A program made the translations under genes and the position numbers. The notes beneath the pieces were generated by a model. It made no database searches. It was not told the DNA's origin and saw only the letters and a program-made list of their open reading frames with translations. This document shows positions 1 through 11,154 of a stretch of 64,000 bases of DNA, in pieces. Source of the DNA: Arsenophonus sp052174135 (GTDB taxonomy: Bacteria; Pseudomonadota; Gammaproteobacteria; Enterobacterales; Enterobacteriaceae); assembly GCA_052174135.1 (NCBI GenBank), contig JBQMRZ010000027.1:248001-312000 (forward strand), in the 5' to 3' direction. Within the stretch, counting starts at the first letter, position 1. Each line of letters starts with the position of its first letter.

Positions 1-521
1 ATAAAAATTTCAAAATTAAAATCAGTACCAAGAATATTTTTACCTAATAAATTAACTGATTTTGCTTCCTCAATTGCTTTACGCAAATATTTAGCTGCTT
101 CAATATACTCACCGCGTAAAAAAATATATCCACGATATGCTTTTAATGCAAAACCTCCAATTAACATTCCATCGATCAATAAATGAGGTATTTGTTCCAT
201 TAAAAAACGATCTTTAAAGGTTCCAGGTTCCATTTCATCCGCATTACATAGTAAATAGCGATTATTTATGTTATTGTTTTTTGGCATTAAACTCCATTTA
301 AGACCGGTAGAAAAACCAGCACCACCACGACCTTTAAGGCCAGCATCTTTAACTAACGTAATAATTTGATCCGGTGATATATTTTTTATAGCAGTTTTAA
401 ACCCTAGATAACCATTTTTACTTAAATACTCATTTAACCAAATAGGTTTTTGATCTTCACGTAATCGCCAAGTTAATGGATGAGTCTCAGGACTACTGAT
501 AATTTTTCGACATATTGTCAT
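1..521 (-). CDS. nuoF: NADH-quinone oxidoreductase subunit F, N-terminal part (cut by window edge)
   Basis: NuoF is the flavin-bearing subunit of the peripheral arm of complex I; it binds NADH and FMN and passes electrons to iron-sulfur clusters. Reading the minus strand from the ATG at 521-519 gives an open frame of 173 codons with no stop, running off the left edge, so the C-terminal part with the [4Fe-4S] ligands lies outside. The frame opens MTICRKIISSPETHPLTW and contains the NADH/FMN-site motif GLKGRGGAGFSTGLKW (about residues 63-78), then NADEMEPGTFKDR. The ATG overlaps the nuoE stop codon as ATGA, which supports this start and suggests translational coupling. Identification is firm; only the length is unknown. 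Confidence 0.95.
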   Translation of the reverse strand, partial: MTICRKIISSPETHPLTWRLREDQKPIWLNEYLSKNGYLGFKTAIKNISPDQIITLVKDAGLKGRGGAGFSTGLKWSLMPKNNNINNRYLLCNADEMEPGTFKDRFLMEQIPHLLIDGMLIGGFALKAYRGYIFLRGEYIEAAKYLRKAIEEAKSVNLLGKNILGTDFNFEIF

Positions 522-1066
522 TGATATCGCTCCAATAGCTGTTGAATGTTAGATGCATTTACATAACTATGGGTATCTTCATCAATCATTATAGTGGGAC
601 TTTTATGACAGTTGCCAAGACAACAAGTTGGTAATAAAGTAAAGCAGCCATCTTCTGTTGTTTTTCCTGGTTCAATATTCAATAATTTAATAATTTCAAC
701 TTCAACATCTTGATAACCAGTAATATAACAAACTATACTATCACAATAACGAATAATATGGCGACCAACAGGTTGACGATAAATTTGACTATAGAAAGTT
801 GCTACACCCTCTACATCACTAGCAGAAATACCTAACAGATCAGAAATTGCATAAATAGCACCATCTTCTATCCAACCGCGTTTTTTTTGTACAATCTTTA
901 ACGCTTCAATTGAAGCGGATCTAGGATCTTCATAGTGTTTTTTTTCTTGATTAATCTTTTTACGTTCTTTTCCCGTCAAAACGAATTTATATTTTGTATG
1001 AGATTTCAAAGCTTTATTAGAACAAAACTGTTTCTGTTTTTGATTTGAATTAAAATTATCTTGCAT
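518..1066 (-). CDS. nuoE: NADH-quinone oxidoreductase subunit E
   Basis: A 24-kDa-type complex I subunit carrying a [2Fe-2S] cluster (N1a) in the peripheral arm. Four cysteines at C108, C113, C149 and C153 have exactly the spacing of E. coli NuoE, within YCDSIVCYITG and LPTCCLGNC. The core from HYEDPRSASIEALKIVQ onward aligns closely with the E. coli protein. At 182 aa it is about 16 residues longer than E. coli NuoE; the excess is a Lys/Asn/Gln-rich N-terminus of low complexity with no other in-frame Met to use as a start. It sits 2 nt after nuoCD and overlaps nuoF by 4 nt, so it belongs to the nuo operon. It contains an A8 run, a possible slippage site, but the frame is intact. Confidence 0.97.
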   Translation of the reverse strand: MQDNFNSNQKQKQFCSNKALKSHTKYKFVLTGKERKKINQEKKHYEDPRSASIEALKIVQKKRGWIEDGAIYAISDLLGISASDVEGVATFYSQIYRQPVGRHIIRYCDSIVCYITGYQDVEVEIIKLLNIEPGKTTEDGCFTLLPTCCLGNCHKSPTIMIDEDTHSYVNASNIQQLLERYQ

Positions 1067-1068
1067 TA

Positions 1069-2880
1069 TTAACGATCCACATCTGACATAACAAAATCAA
1101 TACTACCAAGATAAACAATAAGATCAGAAACTAAACTACCTCTAATTACAGCAGGAATTTGTTGTAAATGTGCAAAACTTGGTGTACGAACGCGTGTGCG
1201 ATAGCTCATGGTATTACCATCACTTATTAAATAATAACTATTGATACCTTTTGTTGCTTCAATCATTTGAAAACCCTCATTTGCAGGTATAACGGGACCC
1301 CATGAAATTTGTAAAAAATGATTAATCATAGTTTCAATATGTTGTAAAGTTCGTTCTTTTGGTGGCGGAGTCGTTAGTGGATGATCAGCTTTAAATGGTC
1401 CTTCAGGCATATTATTTAAGCATTGCTTAAGAATATGTAAACTTTGCCTTAATTCTTCTACTTTTAATATCACTCGATCATAACAATCTCCATTGTTCCC
1501 AACAGGAACCTCAAATTCAAAATTTTCATAACCTGAATATGGTCGATATTTACGAATGTCGAAATTAAGACCTGTGGCTCGTAATCCAGCTCCAGTAACT
1601 CCCCAGTCTAATGCTTCTTTAGTAGTATAAGATGCTACACCGACTGAACGACCTTTAAGGATACTATTTTGTAATGCTAATTTTACATAGGAGTCCAAAC
1701 GTTTTGGCATCCAATTAAGAAATTTTTGTAACAATTTCTGCCAACCATGTGGTAAATCATCAGCAAGACCACCAATTCGAAACCAAGCTGGATGCATACG
1801 GAAACCAGTAATTGCTTCAATAATATCATATATTTTCTGGCGATCTGTAAAAGCAAGAAAAACAGGTGTCATTGCGCCGACATCCTGAATGAAAGTGCTA
1901 ATATAGAGTAAATGGCTATTAATACGAAATAATTCTGACAACATGACGCGAATAGTCTTAACTCGATCGGGCACATCAATTCCTGCTAATTTTTCCACTG
2001 CTAATATATAGGGCATTTCGTTAATACAACCACCTAAATACTCAATACGGTCAGTATATGGAATATAACTATGCCAGGATTGTCTTTCAGCCATTTTTTC
2101 TGCACCACGATGGTGGTAACCAATATCTGGTATACAATCAATAATCTCTTCACCGTCTAGCTGCAATATAATCCGAAAGACTCCATGAGATGAAGGATGA
2201 TTTGGGCCAAGATTTAAAAACATAAAATCTTTATCTTTGTTACCTGTTAGCATCCCCCACTCTTCTGGTTTAAATGTCAGAGACTCCATCTCTAAATCAA
2301 GTTTCTGTTTAGTTAAAACAAAAGGATCTAATTCAGTAGCTCTAGCTGGGTAATCTTTACATAAAGGATGCCCTTGCCATGTCATGGGCATCAATAAACG
2401 TCGTAAATTTGGATGACCAGTAAATATTATACCAAACATATCCCATACTTCACGTTCATACCAATTAGCATTAGGAAATAAGCAAACTATAGATGGGATA
2501 TTAAGATCTTTCTCATTAAGCCCAACTTTTAACATAATATCGCGATTACGCTCAATAGAAATAAGATGATAAAATACAGAAAAATCAGCTTTAGGTAAAC
2601 TTTGCCGATATATTCTTTGCCTCTCATCAACTCCATGTAAATCGAACAACATAATATAGGGTTTAGACTGTTTTTTTAAAAATCTTATCACCGAAATGAG
2701 TTGTTCGCGCTTAATCCATATAATTAACATCCCTGTACGCGTTGCTTGAATTGTAAAATTATTTAGAGTAAATTTACTACCTAGTGCCAAAATTATTGGA
2801 TCATCATAATAGTTATAAGTTTCCCATATTTGTCTGATACTTTCTTTCGTTGTCTGATCTGTTATCATATAACTCACCAC
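1069..2880 (-). CDS. nuoCD: NADH-quinone oxidoreductase fused subunit C/D
   Basis: A fusion of the 30-kDa (NuoC, about residues 1-190) and 49-kDa (NuoD, about 215-603) subunits of complex I; NuoD forms part of the quinone pocket. The fusion is characteristic of E. coli-like gammaproteobacteria and helps place the organism. Visible landmarks are LFPNANWYEREVWDMFGI in the C part and FMFLNLGPNHPSSHGVFR, DIGYHHRGAEKMAER and the C-terminus SIDFVMSDVDR in the D part. The length of 603 aa is close to the roughly 600 of E. coli. The first four residues (MVSY) may not be translated; Met5 (codon starting at 2868) aligns better with the E. coli start. The start lies 69 nt after the nuoB stop. Confidence 0.97.
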   Translation of the reverse strand: MVSYMITDQTTKESIRQIWETYNYYDDPIILALGSKFTLNNFTIQATRTGMLIIWIKREQLISVIRFLKKQSKPYIMLFDLHGVDERQRIYRQSLPKADFSVFYHLISIERNRDIMLKVGLNEKDLNIPSIVCLFPNANWYEREVWDMFGIIFTGHPNLRRLLMPMTWQGHPLCKDYPARATELDPFVLTKQKLDLEMESLTFKPEEWGMLTGNKDKDFMFLNLGPNHPSSHGVFRIILQLDGEEIIDCIPDIGYHHRGAEKMAERQSWHSYIPYTDRIEYLGGCINEMPYILAVEKLAGIDVPDRVKTIRVMLSELFRINSHLLYISTFIQDVGAMTPVFLAFTDRQKIYDIIEAITGFRMHPAWFRIGGLADDLPHGWQKLLQKFLNWMPKRLDSYVKLALQNSILKGRSVGVASYTTKEALDWGVTGAGLRATGLNFDIRKYRPYSGYENFEFEVPVGNNGDCYDRVILKVEELRQSLHILKQCLNNMPEGPFKADHPLTTPPPKERTLQHIETMINHFLQISWGPVIPANEGFQMIEATKGINSYYLISDGNTMSYRTRVRTPSFAHLQQIPAVIRGSLVSDLIVYLGSIDFVMSDVDR

Positions 2881-2949
2881 AATGCTTGATCAGGTTTATT
2901 AAGACTAGAATCTATTACTTTCATTACATTGAATAATTTATTTAATATC

Positions 2950-3624
2950 TTATATTTTATCAGGCGTTCGTAGTTTTTTTACCGCTATTCTTTTACTGCG
3001 CTTACGTTCTTTTTCAGATTGCATATTAGCCTGATAAACTCCTTGTTCTCCTATCACCCAGGATAAAGGACGACGTTCTTTACTAATTAATTCTTGCAAT
3101 AAGAATAGTGCTTGTATATAAGCTTCAGGACGTGGCGGGCAGCCTGGTATATAGACGTCAACGGGTAAGAATTTATCAACACCTTGAACAACAGAGTAAA
3201 TATCGTACATACCACCAGAATTAGCACAAGCCCCCATAGAAATAACCCATTTAGGCGCTAACATTTGATCATAAAGCCGTTGAATAACAGGCGCCATTTT
3301 AGTAAAACAAGTACCAGCAATAACCATAAAATCAGCTTGCCTTGGTGATGCTCGTAGCACTTCAGCACCAAATCGAGCAACATCATGTACTGCAGTGAAA
3401 GAAGTTACCATTTCAACATAACAACATGAAAGACCAAAATTATAAGGCCAAAGAGAATTTTTTCTACCCCAATTTACCATAGTATGTAAAGCATGCTCTA
3501 ATTTACCCATATAAATATTACGGTTAACATGTTGTTCTAATGGATCTTCAACGATCTCTTTTGTTTCTAATGGGTAACTAGTATTCTTATCATTTATATT
3601 AATACGAGTAAGCGTATAATCCAT
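2950..3624 (-). CDS. nuoB: NADH-quinone oxidoreductase subunit B
   Basis: The 20-kDa (PSST-type) complex I subunit holding the terminal cluster N2, which reduces quinone. The cluster ligands are all present: the tandem pair C67-C68 in NFGLSCCYVEM, C133 in ISMGACANSGG and C162 in YIPGCPPRPEA, each shifted by +4 from E. coli NuoB. Length is 224 aa, about the E. coli length. It follows nuoA by 20 nt and precedes nuoCD by 69 nt in the operon. The basic C-terminal tail (KERKRSKRIAVKKLRTPDKI) is somewhat lysine-rich, as expected under AT bias. Confidence 0.97.
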   Translation of the reverse strand: MDYTLTRININDKNTSYPLETKEIVEDPLEQHVNRNIYMGKLEHALHTMVNWGRKNSLWPYNFGLSCCYVEMVTSFTAVHDVARFGAEVLRASPRQADFMVIAGTCFTKMAPVIQRLYDQMLAPKWVISMGACANSGGMYDIYSVVQGVDKFLPVDVYIPGCPPRPEAYIQALFLLQELISKERRPLSWVIGEQGVYQANMQSEKERKRSKRIAVKKLRTPDKI

Positions 3625-3644
3625 TTTTAAATTACCTTAATTTA

Positions 3645-4097
3645 CTAAAAATAACGATTGTTAATTTTAATAACTTTATTTTGTTTGACAATATCATGAT
3701 ATAAAGATAGTTTTGTTGGCGCCCAATTAAGCGCTCCAATGCGAATTAAGTAGAATAAACCAACTAATAAAATAAAAATAAAAATACTTGCCTCAATAAA
3801 ACCTAGCCAACCATTTTCTTTAACAGAAACAGCCCATGCATAAAGAAACAAAGCCTCAATATCAAAAATAACAAAAAACATAGCAACTAAATAAAATTTG
3901 ACTGATACGCGTAAACGAGCGTTACCAAAAGAATTAATGCCGGACTCATAAGGAATATTTTTTTCTCTAGATGAAGATCTACCACCAAGGTAATAAGAAC
4001 CTAGTAGCATTAAAAAACACAGAACAAAAATACTGATAAAATATATTGCAAAAGCCCAATTATGAGCAATTTCTTCAATAGAAATAGACATATTCAC
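3645..4097 (-). CDS. nuoA: NADH-quinone oxidoreductase subunit A
   Basis: A small membrane-arm subunit of complex I near the quinone site. The 150-aa protein has three hydrophobic helices (about residues 14-36, 67-87 and 97-119) and the family signature YESGINSFGNARLRVSVKFYL in the loop between helices 1 and 2. Length matches E. coli (147 aa). It is the first gene of the nuo operon, with nuoB 20 nt downstream. Upstream lies about 1.8 kb of AT-rich DNA where E. coli carries the regulator lrhA; I could not read an lrhA relic there, nor a clear promoter. Confidence 0.96.
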   Translation of the reverse strand: MNMSISIEEIAHNWAFAIYFISIFVLCFLMLLGSYYLGGRSSSREKNIPYESGINSFGNARLRVSVKFYLVAMFFVIFDIEALFLYAWAVSVKENGWLGFIEASIFIFILLVGLFYLIRIGALNWAPTKLSLYHDIVKQNKVIKINNRYF

Positions 4098-5940
4098 TAA
4101 TACTTATTTTAACAAAAATATTATTATTTTAATCTTAAATTACTGTAGCAGTACATTACACTAATTATGATGAAATAAGAAGAAAAAACAAAATAAAATT
4201 ATAAACATTAATTTTTCTAAACTTAATTATATAATATTTATTTTTCTTGATCATACATATGGTTCCATTAAAAATATATAATTAATTATGAAATAATTAG
4301 TTTGATTTAATTATAATAACAAATTTTATTTCAGTGTTGTTGATAAGAAAAATTTAAATAATCTTTATTTTTTTATATATTAAAAGTAAAAAAAAGACTC
4401 TATATATTAATATTATAACATTTATTTTTAGATAAAAAAGGTTTTTTATAAAAAAATTTACTTATATAAATATTTAAAATAAAGAAATAACAATAGGAGT
4501 ATTAAAATTATTTATAATATTAAGATTAAATAATAATGTAAACTGGATTATTATTTTTATTCTTTGACTTTATAATATTTTATTTTTAATTTAATTAAAT
4601 ATAATTAAATAATATTTTTATTTATTGATATAATAATGATTATATTAATTATAATTAAATAATTATAATTAATAGTAATTTTCTGGAAAATTTATAATAT
4701 TATCACTTTCGATCAAATTTCTTAAATCAATATTTTATATTTAAAATGTATAGGAATAATATTGAGTTTATTGCTATCTATCTAAATAAACTTTACCGAT
4801 AATAAATTAGTTTTATAAGAAATTTTATTTATATTTTAATAATATTAAGTATTATTATTTAAATTTTATGGAATAAATTAATTTTATTTATGAGAACTGA
4901 TAATATTAATTCATTTAATTGATGTTAAAATAAGATTTATGATAATAAAAAAAAATTAAAATAAAAATAATAATTTAGTGTTTTCAATCAATTTAAATCG
5001 AATGTCAATAATAAAATAATTTATTTATTATTTAGTATTTTTTTTAAAATAAAAATATATTTTATATAAATATCAATATTAATACACAAATATACTAATC
5101 CGATATAATTAAGTAAAAAGTGTTAATAGATTATTATTATAATAAAAAAGAAATAATTTTTAACTCATTTTAGCGTTATTATTAAATAATAAAATTTAAA
5201 TAAAATCTTATTAATTAATAATATTTACAGGTACAACTTAATAACTATGAAATATATTATATTAATAATTCATTAAAACTAGATGATTCTCAATAAATAA
5301 AAGACTAAATATTTTTTTAAATAAAATTTTGTTCTTTAATCGCGTTAATTAAATTTTATAAATAAAAATATTTTCTTAAATATATTAAGATTAAAAGTTA
5401 AAATAAAAGATTTTAAATAAATAAAAATCTAGACCAATAATTTGTTGATTTGAGTTTATATTTTTATTTTATTATATTAAATATTAAGTTTTTTATAAAA
5501 AATTGAAATAAATAATAATTAAATAAATATATATAAAATATTTCATATTAAAATTCATTTCTATTAATTTAAGTTTTACCTTATAAATATTTTTAGCATA
5601 ATGTATATATGCTTATTAACTTGAATTATTTAACATAAATATGTTTATATATAAATAAATAAAATTAAAATAATATAATTAGAAAAATAATTAATTATTA
5701 ATTAAAAAAAATTTATTTTAAAAGTGTTACAATAGTTAATTTATTATTTGTTTGCTAAAAAACTTTCTTATTTAAAATATAAAATAAATTAATATGATAT
5801 TTTAATTTTTTTTATCAAATTAAAATATATAATTTTTTTTTAATCTGATTAAATTTAATTATTTAAATTATTTTTTCTACTAAAAATAAAACTATATAAT
5901 AAATTTTTTATTTTATTAACTTTAAGGTTTAAAATAAATA
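4098..5940. other. AT-rich non-coding spacer between nuoA and the alaA fossil
   Basis: No supportable ORF or RNA gene. It consists almost wholly of A/T homopolymers and short palindromes, for example 13-bp arms at 4644-4656 and 4661-4673. In E. coli this interval holds lrhA on the nuo strand; nothing resembling its helix-turn-helix region was readable on the minus strand. The nuo promoter must lie here, but I could not pick a convincing -35/-10 pair. Confidence 0.6.
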
Positions 5941-7172
5941 AATGCAATATTATAAGTAAATCTAATGAATTGAATAAGATGTGTTAGGATATAAAAAGAT
6001 TAATTCTTAAAAAAGTCTTACGACTTAAAAAAAAGAAAGACTATAAAATTATTAAATTTTATATCGATAATCCAGCACTTTTAGTTTTAGTGAACTAGAT
6101 GAAATTTTATTTGATGTTCTATGTAATCTTCCTTACTAACAAAGTTTTAATGGTTTAAAAGGAATTTACTCTGTTAGAAAAGTAATTATGAAGTACTGTT
6201 AAGCTAAAAGAATATTTGATATTAATATTGAAAGTATCTTTATAGATAATAGTGTTTCTAAATTAATCATACAATCAATGCAAACCTTATTGAATAATAA
6301 TGATGAAAAATGCTATCTTCTCTACTCTTGATTAACCATTATGGACTGCTTTAATACCTTCATTTGATTTAAAAAACAATATATTATAGATTTTATGAAG
6401 ATCAAAGTTTGTTTCTATATTTAAATAATATTCGTAAAAATACTCCACGTATATATGGAACTATTATTTTTAACCAAAATAATCTTATTGGATCTATTTA
6501 TAATAAGTATTATTAATAGAGATTGCAGAGATTATTCGTCAATATTAATTGATAATTTTACTAATAAAAATTTATACGATAAAATCCTTTATGATAATGT
6601 TGAACACCATTTAATAGGCGTATTAGTTACTAGATTTATTAACTATCGTCTTTAGCGGTTTATTAAAAAAAAATAACTATCAGATGGTCGGTTTTCGTCA
6701 AGGATAGATGGTACTTAATGACCTAAAAGAAAACGACAAAAGCTTATATTGAAAATCTAAAATATCACCTTCCAAATGAAGACCCTGTGCTAATATTCTT
6801 ATGCAATATACGATTTCCAAAGTGCATTATTTGTAGATTATTAAAATATTAATAAATTTATCTGCCACGACGAGCGATTATATGATCAACATAACTTTGC
6901 ATGAAAACTCATTAATGAAACAAAAAAAAGAATCTCATGCATAAAACAACAAGGTGTTCTATATATATTTTCAAAAAAATAATATTAAAAAGTTCAACAT
7001 TTTAAATGACAAAATGACACATAATTTTCTAATAAAGAAAGATGTTTTATTAGTTTTAAAGAACTACTTTTAATTAGTCTGCAAACCCTCTAATCATATA
7101 AAAATTATAATTTTACCTTATATTAATGAGTTTTTAAAAGCCACAATTAATAAATTTAGCCAATTTTACTAA
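5940..7172 (+). pseudogene. alaA: alaA (yfbQ) alanine aminotransferase pseudogene
   Basis: A heavily decayed relic of the PLP-dependent aminotransferase AlaA. Switching frames recovers, in the right order, fragments matching the E. coli protein: SNELNKMC and DIKRLILKKVLRLKK from about 5961; DNPALLVLVN; then ELDEILFDVLCNLP; SVSKLIIQSMQTLLNNNDE; PLWTA; YEDQSLFLYLNNIRKNTPR; IIFNQNNLIGSIY; LYDKILYDNVEHHLI (6567-6611); GFRQG then MVLNDLKEN; CANILMQYTI; and HIKIIILPYINEF near 7100, ending at a TAA at 7170-7172. At least ten in-frame stops and several frameshifts interrupt it. Position and strand (opposite to nuo) match E. coli, where alaA lies beyond lrhA. A 66-codon open stretch at 6455-6655 is only a surviving fragment of this gene. 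Confidence 0.93.
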
Positions 7173-9786
7173 ACTATCATCAATAATTATGTAGTGATTT
7201 ACTTATTAATTTAATAAACGTGCAATATTTATCATTACTAAAAACGTATAAGGAAGATTTATAAGTTATTTTACCTATTTTATATGAAATTAATTAACTA
7301 TTAATTATTAATTTATAACGTTATATACATATAGAAAATATTTCATAATATTGAAAGTTATAGATTCTTTTTTTTTACTCATATACTTATGTTTATTAAA
7401 GTTTTAAATTTAATGATTAAATTAATTTAAAACTTATTAGTATTATATTTTACTATTTTCATAATGAAAATAAAATAATTATGAGTAATTATTAAAAGCG
7501 TTAAAGTGTTATAACCAACAAATTGCTAATGAATATAAAAATTAAAAATATACATAATAAAAAATTATCATTTTTTCACTAAAGGAATAAAAAATAATAT
7601 TTTTAGTCAACTTTAGTTAAAAATATCATATAAAAAAAAGAGAAATGCTATTTTTAATAAACAGATGTAATTTTATATCCATTTAAAATAATTATAAGAG
7701 TTATTTATCAATAAATACTAAGTTTAATTTATCTAAAAAAAAATAAAAAAAATTAAAAAACACTTGCTAAGCATTATAATAACAAAATTCATTATTTTAT
7801 TAAAAATTTCATATCAGGATTTACTTTATATTCAAATTGACATTAATAAATAATTAATTAGATGAAATATAAATAACATTATTATATTATTGTTATATTT
7901 TATATGAAATAACTATGATTTTAAAATAAAATAATTCAGAAATATAAAAATATAAAAACAATATTAATAATATTGATAATTAAAAAATTAAATAAATATA
8001 AAATTTTAAAAATTATCAAATTTATAGCTATCCATCATAGTATTAAATACTAAATTAAAAAATCTTATTTATGAATAATTATGATTATAAAACTGAAAAA
8101 ATAATAACATTAATCATTATGAAAATTATAAAAGAATTAATAAATAATTAACAATAGTAATGATGGTAATAATTATTAATATTAAGTGTTAGAAACAAAT
8201 AATAAATTCATAAAAATGATTAAAGAAAATAATATTATTTTTAAATATATAATATTTCTAATATTCAATAATAAATTAACAAAAATAATATTTTACCTAT
8301 ATATGTAATAGGTATTAGTTTTATATTAATAAATTAAAATTTTTTAATAAAAACTTTTTATAGAATATAATGTGGTAATAAAAATTAAATTTTTTCTGAT
8401 TATGCGTTATTATCAGATAATTATTAAAACAAAAATTCATATTTAATATTTATGATATTGTAATAACAGTAATATTTTGGTTATAATCTATAAAAATTTA
8501 CTTTTCTCAAAAAAACTTATCAGATTAAAAATATTTAATATTTAATCAATATTTATTAAAATAATAAAATGTTATATAACAATTATTTAAATTAATATTC
8601 TTTTCTATATTTTAAGTTTTCATTAAAAAACCTATTATCTCCATTTTTGTAAGAAAATTAAATTTTATTAATTTTAAATATTTTCTTAAGTATACTTTTT
8701 TTAAAAAATATTTAATAATGTTACTCATTTAATTTAGGCCATTTTAATGATAATATATTAAAAATATATTACGCATTATATTTAATTATTTAATATTTAA
8801 AGTATTTTTTGCCTGATGAACTTTATTATAAATATTTATATATACTTATAAATAATAATAATGAATAGTATTTAATTTTTATATATAAATATCATTTTTA
8901 ATTTTTTAATAATTTAAATTGAATCATGCTTTCAAACAAATATTTTGATTATTTAATTTTAACTTGAGATAAAATTTATCATATTAGTACAACTATTTAT
9001 ATTATATAATTTTTCTTTTATATGATTTATGGATGACATTAGAATTTTACTTTTAACTCTCTAAATAATTCAATATTTATATTTCAATACAATTAATAAC
9101 AATAATAATTTATGAGAAAATACATCAATTATCTATTTAATATCTAAATTTAAATATCTTATTAACTTGATTTCAGTGAAATATGATTATTGAAATTTTA
9201 TTTCAATAAATTAAAAATTTTTTATATCAAATTAGTAAAACAATAATCTTTATATTATTCAAAGTTTTTAATTATTAAAATTCGATTCAATTTTAATTAA
9301 ACAACAAATAAAAAATATAATAAAATAAAAAATACATTATATAAGAAGAAAATATTCATAATTAATTTTATTTAATAAATAAAATTAATTGACTCAATAA
9401 AATCAATCTTAATTAATTTATATAATATCTTGGTTATTTTTATGAAAAATATAAAACAATAAATTAAAAACTCTATAGATTTATTAAATAATAATGTTAT
9501 TAATTTAATCTAAATTTTTAAAATAACACCAATGAATAATATTTTTCACTATTGTAATGATATTTTAATAATATTTTATTATAAAAAATAATTTTAACGT
9601 TAAATATTAATGGTTTTATAATTTAAAAAAAGTTTAGTCAATAAATTGAAATAAAAAAAATAAATTATATTAAGATTATAATATTTTAATAAATTTCATT
9701 TTTATGTCTTAAATACAGATGAAAAATATAACATAGATTAAGTTAATAATTATAAATTTAAAATATAATTATAATTAAACTACCAA

Positions 9787-9821
9787 GAAACTAATAATTA
9801 ATATTATTAATTATTAGTTTC
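9787..9821. repeat. Inverted repeat, 17-bp perfect arms, 1-nt spacer
   Basis: The arms at 9787-9803 and 9805-9821 are exact reverse complements. They are followed on the plus strand by a run of nine A (9827-9835), so on the minus strand the stem is preceded by T. It is about 610 nt beyond the ubiX stop. It could act as a factor-independent terminator or be a chance or templated palindrome in AT-rich DNA. Confidence 0.6.
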
Positions 9822-10356
9822 TATTTAAAAAAAAATGTATCAGTAAATAAAATTTAATTAATAAATAATTCTGAAATACATTCACTGTATTTTATTTTTA
9901 TAACTAATTTTTAGTATTAAAAATAATTTAAAAATAACAAAAAAATGAATTAATATTATTTATAATAATTAATTTTATTGTAAATAAGTATTAAATATAT
10001 TATATAATAATGTTTTAAATATCATTTAAATAACAGTTTAATAAAAAGAAATATAATTAAAACAAATAAAAATAAATTACTTCTTGATAAGAAACATTTA
10101 TATATTATAAAATATAATAATAATAATTAATAATTATCAGTAAATTTCAATTTTTATTGAAAATTGATATTATATCATTGATAATAGTTATTATTATGAT
10201 TAGAACATTAATTCTAAATTACTTCTTATGCACACGAAATATCAATCGTATTAAATAAAATATACTCATAAAATATGACAAAATTTATTTTTAAATATTT
10301 TATGAAAAACTACTGAATTAACATTAAATAAAAAGTATTTTAAAGTAACATTAAAG

Positions 10357-10376
10357 AGTAAGATTTAAATCTTACT
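10357..10376 (-). terminator. Possible terminator downstream of ubiX
   Basis: A 20-nt perfect palindrome (AGTAAGATTT and its complement) lies 57 nt past the ubiX stop codon. On the minus strand it is followed by CTTTAATG and further T-rich sequence. The stem is AT-rich and weak, so termination is an inference from position and symmetry. Confidence 0.4.
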
Positions 10377-10432
10377 ATACTGAATTAAAAGTATTAAAAT
10401 TATTAATTTTATTTTTATTTAAAATTTATTAA

Positions 10433-11011
10433 TTACTTAAAATTATGCCAACGAGTAAATAGAGTTTTTGGTATAGTTATATTTACATCATATTGATCTA
10501 ATATGCGACTGATAGTTTGATCAATAATATCTTCTATTGTTTTTGGTTTATGATAAAAAGCAGGCATTGGTGGAAAAATTATTGCACCAATTTTTATGAC
10601 ACTTACCATCAATCTCAAGTGGCCTAAATGTAAAGGGGTTTCCCTAACACCAAGTATTAACTTACGTTTTTCTTTTAAAATGACATCGGCCGAACGTACA
10701 ATTAATGTATCGTTATAACTGTTAACAATACTAGATAATGTTTTTATTGAACAAGGCATAATAATCATTCCAGAAGTAATAAAAGAACCAGAAGATATTG
10801 CCGCGGCAATATCTCTGTTATCATAAACGATGGTTGCCATTGATTGAACATCACGTAAACTATAACTCGTTTCTAATGCCAGAGTCCGTTTAGCAGCTGA
10901 ACTAATAATTAAATGAGTTTCAAAACCAGCAACAGAACTTAAAATTTCAAGTAAACGGATACCATAAATTACACCACTAGCACCAGTTAGCCCGATAATT
11001 ACTTTTTGCAT
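10433..11011 (-). CDS. ubiX: Flavin prenyltransferase UbiX
   Basis: UbiX attaches a dimethylallyl group to FMN, making the prenylated flavin cofactor used by the decarboxylase UbiD in ubiquinone synthesis. The protein opens with the flavodoxin-like nucleotide-binding turn VIIGLTGASGVIYGIRLLEIL, and later shows IIMPCSIKTLSSIVNSYNDTLIVRSADVILKE split by the usual helix, then RETPLHLGHLR, all diagnostic for the family. Length is 192 aa against 189 in E. coli. It is the gene before purF in E. coli order (separated here by 143 nt). The C-terminus is lysine/isoleucine-rich. A ubiquinone role fits the aerobic chain encoded elsewhere in the window; ubiD is not in the window. Confidence 0.95.
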   Translation of the reverse strand: MQKVIIGLTGASGVIYGIRLLEILSSVAGFETHLIISSAAKRTLALETSYSLRDVQSMATIVYDNRDIAAAISSGSFITSGMIIMPCSIKTLSSIVNSYNDTLIVRSADVILKEKRKLILGVRETPLHLGHLRLMVSVIKIGAIIFPPMPAFYHKPKTIEDIIDQTISRILDQYDVNITIPKTLFTRWHNFK

Positions 11012-11154
11012 TCACTTTTTCTCAAAATAACTACTAAATAAAACTTTAATATTATAAGTCTATTGATATCCAGTAAAATCTATTTTGATTTTAAATGAAA
11101 TAAAAACTTAGTCTTTAACTTTAATTTTCTAAATTTTTAATTTCATTTTTTAAA

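Larger units (their letters stand above)
7173..10432. other. AT-rich non-coding spacer between the alaA fossil and ubiX
   Basis: About 3.3 kb with no readable gene on either strand. E. coli has more than fifteen genes here (yfbR through hisJ/argT). Two palindromes stand out, at 9787-9821 and 10357-10376, listed separately. The less AT-rich patch near 10225-10255 gave no recognisable peptide in any frame. Confidence 0.6.

Noticed and set aside
4660..4673. Short AT palindromes and repeated TTA/ATT tracts throughout spacers, considered as possible CRISPR or iteron arrays
   Set aside because: There is no regular spacing or repeat unit with unique spacers, and no cas or replication gene nearby.
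6455..6655. 66-codon open stretch on the plus strand
   Set aside because: It is the in-frame remainder of the alaA pseudogene (it includes LYDKILYDNVEHH) and not a gene of its own.
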